From JASGDN01 sp049841275 (GTDB lineage: Bacteria; Chloroflexota; Chloroflexia; Thermomicrobiales; UBA6265): DNA of 64,000 nt. The notes beneath the pieces were generated by a model that was given only the letters and a program-made list of their open reading frames with translations, did not search any database and had not been told where the DNA came from. This document shows positions 43,079 through 52,139 of this stretch, one piece after another. Made by a program: the position numbers and the translations under genes. The first letter of the stretch is position 1, and each line of letters begins with the position of its first letter. Where the stretch lies: assembly GCA_049841275.1 (NCBI GenBank), contig JASGDN010000030.1:1-64000 (forward strand), read 5' to 3'.

Positions 43079-44251
43079 TCATGCTGCCTTCGTCATCGGC
43101 AGGCGGAACGAGATGGATGTTCCCTCGCCGACCTGCGACTCGACGGCCACGCTACCGTTCTGCCCCTCGACCAACTGCTTGACGATACTGAGGCCAAGCC
43201 CGGTCCCGCCCGGGGAGCGCGTCGAATCTCCGTGGTAGAAGCGATCGAAGATCCGCGGCAGATCCTCCGGCGCGATGCCCACACCAGTGTCGCGGACCGC
43301 AACCTCCACAGCATGGGCGTTCGGCAGCGATTCCGCCGCGACGATCACCAGCCCACCGGCCGGCGTATGCCGGATGGCGTTGTGAACCAGGTTGTTGATC
43401 ACCTGGGTGATCCGGGTCTCATCCCCCAGCACGGGCGGCAAATCCAGCGGCACCAGGGCGTTCACACTTACCCGGGCCTGCTGCAGCGCATAGGGGCGGA
43501 TGCCACGCACGGCGTTCTCGATCAGCGTGACGAGATCGACCGACACCAGTTCGATCGGCAACACCGCCTCTTCCAGCCGCGAAAGCGTGAAGAGGTCATC
43601 GATGAGGCTCGCCAGGGTCGCGAGTTCGTGATCGATGGCCCGGAAGGTTTCCTTCGGGTCGATCGCCGCTACGTCGATCCCGTCATCCAGCGCCGGCCGC
43701 ATCTGGGCATCGAGATGTCCCCGGATGATCGCGATCGGCGTGCGCAGGTCGTGGGAGATGTTCGCCACGAACGACCGGCGCTGCGCATCGAGATCTTCCA
43801 GCCGCGCGGCGAAGAGGTTGAACCGTTCCGCCAGACCGCCCATTTCGTCCGATGACATGACCTCGGCCCGGCGTCGCATGTTCCCCTGGGCGAACTCATC
43901 GGTCGCGCGCACCAGCTCGTCGATCTGCCGCGTCAGCCGCCTAGCCATGTACCGGCTGACGATCGTCGCCGAGAGAAAGCCGCAGAGCGTGATGACGAAG
44001 ATGTTGAAGAGGACGAAGATCGTCAGCGCAATGAAGACCGGGGACTCGCGCAGGAGGTCGCGGAAGCTGTACCCTCCGGAAATCAGGATCGCCAGGAGAA
44101 GGAAGAACCCTCCCGCCGCATAGATGAGCAGGCTGAATGTCTGCACCAGGAGGTGTGAAACCGTCAGCTTGCTCCGCAACGAGGTCCGCACGCGATGGAT
44201 GTACCCACGGACGAGTCCTCGTCGCGATTCGGCATCCCATTCGTCGCTCAC
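43079..44251 (-). CDS. Sensor histidine kinase with two close membrane spans
   Basis: 390 residues from GTG 44251, overlapping the regulator stop (GTGA). Two spans at about 33-58 and 71-98 are joined by only about a dozen outside residues, so it likely senses within the membrane. HAMP linker follows, then HisKA with His167 in ANISHDLRTPIA, and HATPase with NLVHNAIRHTPAGG, RDTGVGI and GGTGLGLSIV. It phosphorylates the OmpR-type regulator encoded just upstream. Confidence 0.93.
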   Translation of the reverse strand: MSDEWDAESRRGLVRGYIHRVRTSLRSKLTVSHLLVQTFSLLIYAAGGFFLLLAILISGGYSFRDLLRESPVFIALTIFVLFNIFVITLCGFLSATIVSRYMARRLTRQIDELVRATDEFAQGNMRRRAEVMSSDEMGGLAERFNLFAARLEDLDAQRRSFVANISHDLRTPIAIIRGHLDAQMRPALDDGIDVAAIDPKETFRAIDHELATLASLIDDLFTLSRLEEAVLPIELVSVDLVTLIENAVRGIRPYALQQARVSVNALVPLDLPPVLGDETRITQVINNLVHNAIRHTPAGGLVIVAAESLPNAHAVEVAVRDTGVGIAPEDLPRIFDRFYHGDSTRSPGGTGLGLSIVKQLVEGQNGSVAVESQVGEGTSISFRLPMTKAA

Positions 44252-44955
44252 ACTCGTTCCCTGGGACTGAAGCGGTATCCCACCCCCCAGACAGTCTCGA
44301 TGTAGTCGCCGGGCGAGTTCGTACCGCCGAGTTTCTTCCGCAGCCGCTGGATGTGCGAATCGACCGTGCGGTCGAAGATGGCGACATCGCCGCCCCATAC
44401 CTCTTCCAGCAGGTATTCACGGCTGAAGACGCGGTTCGGATTCGAGGCGAGCAGCTTGAGCAGATTGAACTCGGTCGCCGTCAACGACACCTGCTCCCCC
44501 TGGCTCGTCACGTCGTGCGCATCCGGGTCGATCGTCAGATCGGGGAATTCGAGCCGCGTGGACGACTGTTCTGCCACCGACCGCGAACGGATGAGCTCCA
44601 CACGGCGAAGCACCGCATTCACCCGCGCCAGCAGCTCGCGCATGGAGAACGGCTTGGTCAGGTAGTCATCGGCCCCCAGTTCCAACCCCAGCACCTTGTC
44701 GAGCTCGGTCGAACGGGCCGTCAGCATCAGGATCGGCGTCGCGTGCTGCGCGCGCACCCGCCGCGTCACCTCCAGCCCGTCGAAGCCGGGCAGCATGACA
44801 TCGAGCAGCATGAGATCCGGATCCCAGGCGTTGACCGCATCGACTGCGCTCGGTCCGTCGCCCTCGACCCGGACCTCATGCCCGGCGAATGCAAGCTCCC
44901 GGCGGATCAGGTCCGCCAGCTCCCGTTCATCCTCCACCACCAATACTCGAGCCAC
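44248..44955 (-). CDS. OmpR-family response regulator
   Basis: 235 residues from GTG 44955 with GGAGG upstream. Receiver domain with acidic pocket (VVEDE), phosphoacceptor Asp52 (LMLLDVMLPG), Thr in LTARS and Lys in YLTKPFS. The winged-helix DNA-binding domain has LTATEFNLLKLLASNP, the EVWGGD loop and HIQRLRKKLG. Second gene in an operon: small membrane protein, regulator, kinase. Confidence 0.95.
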   Translation of the reverse strand: MARVLVVEDERELADLIRRELAFAGHEVRVEGDGPSAVDAVNAWDPDLMLLDVMLPGFDGLEVTRRVRAQHATPILMLTARSTELDKVLGLELGADDYLTKPFSMRELLARVNAVLRRVELIRSRSVAEQSSTRLEFPDLTIDPDAHDVTSQGEQVSLTATEFNLLKLLASNPNRVFSREYLLEEVWGGDVAIFDRTVDSHIQRLRKKLGGTNSPGDYIETVWGVGYRFSPRERV

Positions 44956-44982
44956 ATCCCCTCCAACCAATCGTCGATGCAC

Positions 44983-45162
44983 CTACGCCGCTACCGGGCC
45001 ACGCTCGTTCACCATGACAGGGCGTGACGGCAGCGACACAGGTGCCGAACGAACAGCCTGGCGGCGTTCCTCGGCACGCTCGATTTCTTCGATCGCAACC
45101 GGAGCCACCGCCATCGCGGCAAAGAGTCCACCGAAGACAATCAACAGGATAACGGCAATCAT
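44983..45162 (-). CDS. 59-residue single-span membrane protein
   Basis: ATG 45162 has GGAAGG nine bases upstream. One hydrophobic span (MIAVILLIVFGGLFAAMAVA) then a charged segment (IEEIERAEERRQAVR) and a polar tail. It is 27 bp upstream of the response regulator on the same strand. It could be a sensor accessory or merely an upstream small gene; no family recognised. Confidence 0.55.
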   Translation of the reverse strand: MIAVILLIVFGGLFAAMAVAPVAIEEIERAEERRQAVRSAPVSLPSRPVMVNERGPVAA

Positions 45163-45302
45163 GCGGGGCATCCTTCCGGGATACAGTGGGAACCGGCGCT
45201 GGTTCCTTTCGACATCACCAGGATGCCCCATTGATGTTGCGTGCTTCGGGTCAATCTGCGGAGAATTCGTTGCCAGATATTGCGGTTTCATGACAACCGC
45301 TT

Positions 45303-46925
45303 TCACGGCAACGGCAGGACGATCCGGAACGGCCACAACCAGGAGATCGCGTCCTTCACCTGGTCGCCCGCGGAATTGATCGAGTCGCGGACCGACTGGA
45401 TGCGATCGACCACGCCCTGCATCCACCCGAGCCGCCCGGTCCAGACATTCGGAGCGAGACCGCCGTCCCACACCCACCCGGACAGCTCCTGCCCATCCAC
45501 ATTGACCTCAACCGGCCAGAACGTGTAGTCGTCGATGCTCTGCGAAAGTCCTGTCACGCGAACCTTCTGGCCTTCCTGCAGCACAGCAAGCACCATGGTA
45601 TCCAGGGATGGTTCTGGCCGCAGGTTCAGCTCATCGACGGAGACCTGCGTGGTGGTATCCGGCGCGATCGACAGGAAGCGTTCGACCAGCGCGCTCGGTC
45701 CGCCCCGCACCAGGATGACCGTTCCCAGCAACAGGTTCCCGATCAGCAGGATGAGCGTCATCCGCCAGAGCACGTATCGGAGCTTTCCGCTACGCTTCGC
45801 CGCCCGCCCGCCCATCGCATAGATACGATCCCAGGTCGTCGCCTCGCGCACAGGCGTGGGGTCGTCCGGACCGGCGAACTCGGATGCCCCGGCTGGAGGT
45901 TGCATCCCGTTGGCAATGGGTGCGGTCAGCGAGGCAGTCGGGTCGATACGTGCGTATTCGCCTTCGAGGCCCGAGCGGAAGAGCTGGGCAAAGGTCAACA
46001 CGTCGGGGAAGCGTTCTGCGGGGGTCTTCGCAAGCGCCCATCCAAGGACATCGTCCACCCAGCGCGGAAGCTTGAGGTCGGGACGCGCCTCCGATGGCGC
46101 AACCGGCGTCTCACGCAGATGCGCCTGGATGAGATCGTTCTTCTGGCCGGGTCCGTCCGGCGCGCCGAACGGCGGACGTCCGGTAAGCAACTCGTAGACG
46201 ACACACGCGAGTGAATAGACATCCGTCGCGGGCTGAACGGCCTCACCGCTGGCCTGTTCCGGGGCAAGGTACGCGGCAGTGCCGAACGCCGTCCCGCCGA
46301 CAAGCTGCTGGCTGGGACCTGCAGGCTGCACCAGGCCGAAGTCGATGAGCTTGATATGCCCATCCGGCGTGAGCATGATGTTTTGCGGCTTGATGTCGAG
46401 GTGAACCAGCTCGCGCTTATGGAAGGCATCGAGCGCCGAGGCCAGCTCCTCCAGCAACGGCATCACGTCGGTCGGTGTCATCGGTCCGCGCCGCTCGATG
46501 GCCTGCTTCAGGTTCTCGCCCGGCACCAGCTCCATGATGACCCAGGAACCGGCTTCGTCCTCGTACAGGTCGTAGATCGGCACCACGCGGGGATGGGAGA
46601 CAAACGCCATCATCCGCGCTTCCTGGCGGAACTGTTTGCGCGAGTCCGGATTGCGCTGGTATTGCGGCAACAATGTCTTGATCGCCACGTTCCGATTCGA
46701 GCGCAGGTCCCGGCCACGATACACGACCGCCATCCCGCCCTGCCCAAGCGGGCGGCCAAGGTCGATCTCGTATCGGTTGCCGACGATCGTGCGAGACTCC
46801 GTTGCCGGAGCCCGATCGCGAATGGCCATGGTGGAAAGCGCTTTCGACTCATGACGGGGAACGGTGCCACCCTGAGAACGCGGCGCGCGCGTTCGCGGTT
46901 TCCCCGCCAGCGTGCTGGGTTCCAT
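45303..46925 (-). CDS. Serine/threonine protein kinase with SH3-like outer domain
   Basis: 540 residues from ATG 46925 (AGGGGAG upstream). Hanks-type kinase at about 50-320: GQGGMAVVYRG (61-71), Lys83 in VAIK, DFG at 195-197 and APEQ. The catalytic loop reads HLDIKPQN (175-182); the usual HRD Arg is Leu, so it is a non-RD kinase with the catalytic Asp177 kept. A Pro-rich juxtamembrane, one span near 385-405, and an external SH3-like domain (VDELNLRPEPSLDTMVLAVL ... GWVWDGGLAP) follow. Likely senses the wall. Confidence 0.92.
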   Translation of the reverse strand: MEPSTLAGKPRTRAPRSQGGTVPRHESKALSTMAIRDRAPATESRTIVGNRYEIDLGRPLGQGGMAVVYRGRDLRSNRNVAIKTLLPQYQRNPDSRKQFRQEARMMAFVSHPRVVPIYDLYEDEAGSWVIMELVPGENLKQAIERRGPMTPTDVMPLLEELASALDAFHKRELVHLDIKPQNIMLTPDGHIKLIDFGLVQPAGPSQQLVGGTAFGTAAYLAPEQASGEAVQPATDVYSLACVVYELLTGRPPFGAPDGPGQKNDLIQAHLRETPVAPSEARPDLKLPRWVDDVLGWALAKTPAERFPDVLTFAQLFRSGLEGEYARIDPTASLTAPIANGMQPPAGASEFAGPDDPTPVREATTWDRIYAMGGRAAKRSGKLRYVLWRMTLILLIGNLLLGTVILVRGGPSALVERFLSIAPDTTTQVSVDELNLRPEPSLDTMVLAVLQEGQKVRVTGLSQSIDDYTFWPVEVNVDGQELSGWVWDGGLAPNVWTGRLGWMQGVVDRIQSVRDSINSAGDQVKDAISWLWPFRIVLPLP

Positions 46926-47107
46926 GATACCCGCTCCCCTGCGGATGACCGTTCCGGCATACTCCGGCACAGACCTTGCCGGAACGCAGGGGACCGCCAT
47001 GCCCCGCGTTGCCGCGCTTTCGGCCGCCGGATATGATGCAGCGACCGATACCGTTGACGGCTCCGGGGCATTGCCGATCCGGAGCGAGTACCACAGGAGG
47101 TGCATCC

Positions 47108-48070
47108 ATGAAAATCGGCGTATTCACCGTCCTCTTCGCCCAGCGCCCGTTCGACGAGGCACTCGACTACATCAAGGCCACCGGCTGCGACGCCGTCGAG
47201 ATCGGCACCGGCGGATATCCCGGCAACGCCCATTGCGATCTCGATGCCCTGGTGGACAACGAGGCCGCTCAGAAGGCATGGCTCGACCAGGTGACGAGCC
47301 GGGGGCTGGAGATCAGCGCGCTCTCCTGTCACGGCAACGCCCTGCATCCCAACAAGGAGCAGGCGCGCCGCGATGACGAGACATTCCGCAAGACAGTCCG
47401 GCTCGCCAGCCAGATCGGCGTCCAGAACGTCATCACGTTCTCCGGCTGCCCCGGCGATTCGCCAGCCGCATCGAAGCCGAACTGGGTCACCTGTCCGTGG
47501 CCGCCCGACTTTCTCGAGATCCTCGAATGGCAGTGGAACGAGGTTGCCACGCCGTATTGGAGCAAGGCCGGCAAGTTCGCCGCCGACAACAACGTCCGCG
47601 TTGCCATCGAACTGCATCCGGGTTTCCTCGGCTATCACACCGAGTCGTTCTGGCGGCTGCGCGAGATCGGCGGCGATGCGATCGGCGTCAACTTCGATCC
47701 TTCGCACCTCTTCTGGCAAAGCATGGATCCGCTCGTCTGCGTGCGTGAGCTGAAGGACGCCATCTTCCACGTCCACATGAAGGACACCTGGCTCGACCAG
47801 CCGAATATCCGCCGCAATGGTGTCCTCGATACGAAGCCATACACCGACGAGGTCAACCGTTCGTGGATCTTCCGCACCGTCGGTTACGGTCACGGCCCGG
47901 AGTTCTGGCGGAGCTTTGTCTCGGAACTGCGCCTCGCCGGCTACGACGGCGTCCTCTCGATCGAGCACGAGGACTCGATCATGAGCATCAACGAAGGCTT
48001 CACCAGGGCCGTCGATTTCCTGAAGGACACAGTCATCCGCGAAACGCCGGGCGAGGCCTGGTGGGTCTAG
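47108..48070 (+). CDS. Sugar phosphate isomerase/epimerase (xylose-isomerase-like TIM barrel)
   Basis: 320 residues; near-perfect AGGAGG ribosome site. Opens MKIGVFTVLFAQRPFDEALD, with GCDAVEIGTGGYPG. Metal-ligand residues lie in IELHPGF, NFDPSHLFWQ, FHVHMKD and LSIEHED, the arrangement of the AP-endonuclease-2/IolE-like superfamily. It is followed 16 bp later by a Gfo/Idh/MocA oxidoreductase; together they probably break down a sugar or inositol-like compound. Substrate unknown. Confidence 0.9.
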   Translation: MKIGVFTVLFAQRPFDEALDYIKATGCDAVEIGTGGYPGNAHCDLDALVDNEAAQKAWLDQVTSRGLEISALSCHGNALHPNKEQARRDDETFRKTVRLASQIGVQNVITFSGCPGDSPAASKPNWVTCPWPPDFLEILEWQWNEVATPYWSKAGKFAADNNVRVAIELHPGFLGYHTESFWRLREIGGDAIGVNFDPSHLFWQSMDPLVCVRELKDAIFHVHMKDTWLDQPNIRRNGVLDTKPYTDEVNRSWIFRTVGYGHGPEFWRSFVSELRLAGYDGVLSIEHEDSIMSINEGFTRAVDFLKDTVIRETPGEAWWV

Positions 48071-48086
48071 GACGAGGAGCATCAAC

Positions 48087-49250
48087 ATGAGTGAGATCGG
48101 TGTCGGTCTCGTCGGATACAAGTTCATGGGCCGCGCCCATTCCAATGCCTACCGCCAGGCAGCGGCCTTCTTCGATGTCGATCCCAAGCCCGTGATGCGC
48201 GCCATCTGCGGGCGCGACGAGGCCGCCACCAAAGCGGCGGCCGAGAAGCTCGGATGGCAGTCGTGGGAGACCGACTATCACAAGCTCGTCCAGCGCGACG
48301 ACATCGGCCTGGTGGATGTTTCCACACCGGGCTACACCCATCACGATGTGGTAATCGCCGCGCTCGAAGCCGGCAAGCACGTCCTTTGCGAGAAGCCGCT
48401 CGCCAACACGCTGGATGAAGCACGCGACATGGTCGAGGCCGCGAAGAAGGCCGGCACCATCAACATGGTGAACTTCAACTACCGCCGCGTCCCGGCGGTC
48501 CAGTTCGCCAAGCAACTGATCGACGAGGGCAGGATCGGCACGATCACCCACTGGCGCGCCGTCTACCTGCAAGACTGGCTGGTGAACCCGATGGCGCCGC
48601 TCACCTGGCGCATGAAGAAGGAGACCGCCGGCTCCGGCGCGCTCGGCGACATCGGAGCGCACATCGTCGATCTTTCGGCCCTGCTCGTCGGCCCGATCAC
48701 GAAGGTTGTCGGCACGCTGGACACCTTCGTGAAGCAGCGCCCGGTCGAGGTCACCTCCGATGGCGGCGCGGGTCTCAGCGCGAAGGCTGGGCAGGAGATG
48801 GGCGATGTCACCGTGGACGACGCCACGACCTTCCTCGCCCGCTTCGAGAACGGCGCCACCGGCACCTTCGAGGCGAGCCGCATGGCGACCGGCCGCAAGA
48901 ACTTCAACTCATTCGAGATCAACGGCACCAAGGGTAGCCTCGTCTTCAACCTCGAACGCCTGAACGAGCTGGAGGTTTACTTCTACGATGACGAAGCCGG
49001 CCTGCAGGGCTTCCGGAACATCAATGTGACAGACAGCACGCACCCCTTGGTCAATCACTGGTGGCCGAACGGGCACATCATCGGGTGGGAGCACAGCCAC
49101 GTTCACAACGTCGTCGCCATGCTGGATGGCATTCGCACTGGCGTGAATCCATATCCCTCCTTCGAGGACGGGTTCAAATGCCAGGCCGTGCTCGATGCGG
49201 TCGAGCGCAGTGCCGCCTCCGGAACGTGGGAAACGCCGGCGACGCTGTAG
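48087..49250 (+). CDS. Gfo/Idh/MocA family oxidoreductase
   Basis: 387 residues, GAGGAG before the ATG. N-terminal Rossmann fold GVGLVGYKFMGRAHSNAY, CEKPLANTLDEA with the catalytic Lys (EKP), and C-terminal domain with GSGALGDIGAHIVDLS. Typical NAD(P)-dependent oxidation of sugars or cyclitols. The first glycine motif is G-x-x-G-Y-K-F-M-G rather than G-x-G-x-x-G, common in this subgroup. Strong terminator follows. Confidence 0.93.
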   Translation: MSEIGVGLVGYKFMGRAHSNAYRQAAAFFDVDPKPVMRAICGRDEAATKAAAEKLGWQSWETDYHKLVQRDDIGLVDVSTPGYTHHDVVIAALEAGKHVLCEKPLANTLDEARDMVEAAKKAGTINMVNFNYRRVPAVQFAKQLIDEGRIGTITHWRAVYLQDWLVNPMAPLTWRMKKETAGSGALGDIGAHIVDLSALLVGPITKVVGTLDTFVKQRPVEVTSDGGAGLSAKAGQEMGDVTVDDATTFLARFENGATGTFEASRMATGRKNFNSFEINGTKGSLVFNLERLNELEVYFYDDEAGLQGFRNINVTDSTHPLVNHWWPNGHIIGWEHSHVHNVVAMLDGIRTGVNPYPSFEDGFKCQAVLDAVERSAASGTWETPATL

Positions 49251-49277
49251 CGCCATGCCCGCGACGGCGTGCACAGT

Positions 49278-49314
49278 GAAGGGGTGGGGATTCAGCACGA
49301 ATCCCCACCCCTTC
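49278..49314. terminator. Bidirectional terminator
   Basis: Perfect 16-bp stem GAAGGGGTGGGGATTC (49278-49293) with its complement (49299-49314), 5-nt loop. Between convergent genes. Confidence 0.9.
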
Positions 49315-49332
49315 GTTGACTGCCCGGAATAC

Positions 49333-51849
49333 TCATTCTGCGGTCGCGGTCCGGAAGCGTGCCGCCACCCCGTTCCGATCGACCCGCCGCTGCTCCTGGA
49401 TCGCCTGCGCGATCCGCGACCGCTCGGCGTCGGTCAGCAAGTCGAGCGAGCCATATGGATCGGGAACGGCCACCAGAACGATCCCGGCACTGTCGCCCTT
49501 TTCCAGCGCAGCCCGCACCCGGCGCAGATGGGCGTGCTGCACCAGCACCCGTTCGAGCCCATCGAGCGCGTAACGGCCGCGCAGCCGGGGATCGCGATCG
49601 TATCCCATCGTGCGCGCCGCCGGAACGAGATGCGCGAGCCGGCCGACATCCATCGGGTCCGCATCCACCGCCGCGATCACATCTTCCACCATCGACGTTC
49701 GCTCGACGATCTGCTGGATCGCGGCCCACGTCGCCCGATCGGTGATCCGAGCCCCGACCCGTTCGACGTGATTGAGCGCCCGCACGATCGCGTCGTCGTC
49801 CAGGCGATCCACCGCACGGTGCAGGTCCGCCAGGGCATGCCGCTGTTCGATCAGCCGGCGGCAACGCCGCCGCTCCGAGGTGCTGAGCCGGTCCAGCGCG
49901 GTAGCCGGAGGATCCCGGAACAGCGTCTCCAGGCCCTCCGCGTCCCGATTTCGCAACGCCTGTCGCACCTGCGTCCGCCAGTCGATCCGCGCGACCGCGT
50001 CAACAATTCGCATCCGTGCCTCGGGCGACAGCGCATGCCCGTCGTCCCACAGGTCGGGATCGAAGGCATCGACGATGATCCGGTCGTCGTCTGTCGCCAG
50101 GGCGCTCGCCAGCTCGGGCCACCGCACCGCCCGCAATACGCGCCGAAGCGTCTGCCGGTCGGTATCGTCGAGGTCCAGAAGCTCGCCGCTCACCGCCAGC
50201 TCGGCAAGCTGGTCGAGATCGTTGGCCCCGAGCGCCGCCTCCAGGCGCTCCCGCGTCATCGCACGATGCTGCGCCGTACGCAAGCGCTTCCGGATCTCGG
50301 GTTCGATCGGGATGCCGGAGGACGACGCGGAGTCCGCCAGCATCACCGCGCGTTCGTGCTGGCCCCGGCGCTGCTCGGTGCGAATACGCTCGCGCAGCCC
50401 ACGTCCGACGAGATCCTGCACGGCAAGCATTGCCGTCCGCCCGACCGGATCGGTGGACATCTGCGGCCAAAGCGCGCGGATCGTCGCTTCGTCTCGCGCC
50501 GAAAGTGCTGCGAAGAACTGTCGCCGCGTCTGCTGGAGATCGGAATCGGGTTGCGATTCCCGTTCCGGACCAGACGTTTCCCGAACCGCACGATCGGGAA
50601 TCGGCATGTCCCCCCCGCGGGCCTCCGGCCGGCGCCGGGCCACAGCATCACGTCGTTCAACGGGGGGTAAGGGATCGCGACGCGCGGGAATCGGGTCCTC
50701 CGGCCACGTCAAGGTCGCCGCGAACGTGGCTTCCGGTCCCGCTTGATGAGCCACGGAACGCCACGATTCCCAGGGATCGCGTTCCCGTTGCGGCGCAGCG
50801 GACCATGTCGCGGCCGGGTCGTCATCGACGGCCCGCGATTGCACCGGCTCGTCCCACGAAGCGATCGCGCCCGGCGTTGGCGCGGGAACACCCTCCCCGG
50901 CACGCTCCGGACGCGTCCGCAGATAGGCGGGTAGCTCGATCCGCCGGAAACCAGGAATCACCGCCGCCCAGCGTTCGATCTCGTCCGTCGATCCGCGTGC
51001 CGCGGACCGCAACGCCTCGACCACCTCACGCGTCTCAGCTGATGTCTCCGCAAGGACGCGTGCGAAGACCGGCGAGGCATCGGGATCGGCAAGATCGCGC
51101 GACCCGAAAACCAGGGACCGGGTATCTGCCGTCACTCCAGGTTCCGTCGAAAGGAGCGCCGGATTGTCCGCGAGCACGAGGAGCGAAGCGTAGAGGACGA
51201 GCGCCGCGAACGCATCCTCGGCGAAGGGATCCCCATCGCCGTCAGGATGGCGATAGGCCGACACCGGCTGGGACAAAGCGGGCGTCGGCCCGCCATCCCA
51301 GGTCGCGCGCGACAGGCCAACGAACACCAGCGAACCCGATTCCCCCACTAGCGCGTTTCCAGGATTGAGCGTGTCGTGAGCAAAGGAGCCGGCCCGCAGG
51401 TCGTTGATCGCCCGCGCGAAGGAGGCCGCCAGTGCCCGCAACACCGCACCATTCACCTCGACCGCAAGCCGGGTTGCCGCGTCCAGCAACGACGGTCCGC
51501 TCACCCAGGCGGCAAGCGTCGCCGATTGCAGATGTCCGTCGATCTCGATTCCGCTCGGAACGAATTCGAACTCGCCGGGCAGGTGAGATGAGAGTCGGGT
51601 AAGGGCCAGGCGCCGCAGTCCTGAAGCGCGGTCTTCGTATGGGTCGGGCCGGGAGGCATCGCGGGCAATCTGGAGGGCGAAGGTACGTCCCTCACGGGAC
51701 TGGACCTTCGCGACAAGCACCCGATCGCCCTCGACAACCACCGGTTTGCCGTCGCGATCGAGCAGGGGACGGGCCTGAAATCGTGAAAGGGCCGAAACGG
51801 GACCACGCATCAGGGCGTTCTGGAACTGATGCCGATGGTGTACGATCAT
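49333..51849 (-). CDS. Large pseudokinase-like protein with helical C-terminal repeats
   Basis: 838 residues from ATG 51849 (GAGGAGGG upstream). Residues about 40-270 follow the layout of a kinase-like (aminoglycoside/HGD-type) fold, but the catalytic loop is HDTLNPGN (158-165) where HGDLxPxN is expected, and the DFG-like site is FVGLS (176-180); both catalytic Asp residues are missing. A Pro/Arg-rich linker follows. From about 490 to the end are alpha-helical repeats with recurring Leu-Asp-Asp and Trp motifs (ALRNRDAEGLETLF, LVGRGLRERIRTEQR), TPR- or HEAT-like. Divergent from the coiled-coil/stator-like pair. Function unknown. Confidence 0.6.
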   Translation of the reverse strand: MIVHHRHQFQNALMRGPVSALSRFQARPLLDRDGKPVVVEGDRVLVAKVQSREGRTFALQIARDASRPDPYEDRASGLRRLALTRLSSHLPGEFEFVPSGIEIDGHLQSATLAAWVSGPSLLDAATRLAVEVNGAVLRALAASFARAINDLRAGSFAHDTLNPGNALVGESGSLVFVGLSRATWDGGPTPALSQPVSAYRHPDGDGDPFAEDAFAALVLYASLLVLADNPALLSTEPGVTADTRSLVFGSRDLADPDASPVFARVLAETSAETREVVEALRSAARGSTDEIERWAAVIPGFRRIELPAYLRTRPERAGEGVPAPTPGAIASWDEPVQSRAVDDDPAATWSAAPQRERDPWESWRSVAHQAGPEATFAATLTWPEDPIPARRDPLPPVERRDAVARRRPEARGGDMPIPDRAVRETSGPERESQPDSDLQQTRRQFFAALSARDEATIRALWPQMSTDPVGRTAMLAVQDLVGRGLRERIRTEQRRGQHERAVMLADSASSSGIPIEPEIRKRLRTAQHRAMTRERLEAALGANDLDQLAELAVSGELLDLDDTDRQTLRRVLRAVRWPELASALATDDDRIIVDAFDPDLWDDGHALSPEARMRIVDAVARIDWRTQVRQALRNRDAEGLETLFRDPPATALDRLSTSERRRCRRLIEQRHALADLHRAVDRLDDDAIVRALNHVERVGARITDRATWAAIQQIVERTSMVEDVIAAVDADPMDVGRLAHLVPAARTMGYDRDPRLRGRYALDGLERVLVQHAHLRRVRAALEKGDSAGIVLVAVPDPYGSLDLLTDAERSRIAQAIQEQRRVDRNGVAARFRTATAE

Positions 51850-52139
51850 GGTAGACACCCTCCTCGGGGTCTGGTTCTGCGGCCGGTCAAGGTAGGAAGC
51901 AAGCGTGCGGGCCGCCTGGGTCGTGATACAGTGAGCCAGACGTGGGGATTGTAGTGGATCGGGGAGGGTCGACGACATTCACGCCGAATGCGGAAAGGCT
52001 CCAACCGTTGCAGCTTCGTTCTCAACCGACCCGACTTCGGGCTCCACAACCTGCTGCCGATTCCACCGTGCGGGTCGCCGGTGACAACGCCGGGCGTCCC
52101 ACCCCTATCTCGTCTTCCGACTGGAACATCGGCGCTGCC

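Noticed and set aside
41579..43855. A 758-codon open frame on the plus strand
   Set aside because: Antisense to nadA and the histidine kinase, both of which have complete catalytic motifs.
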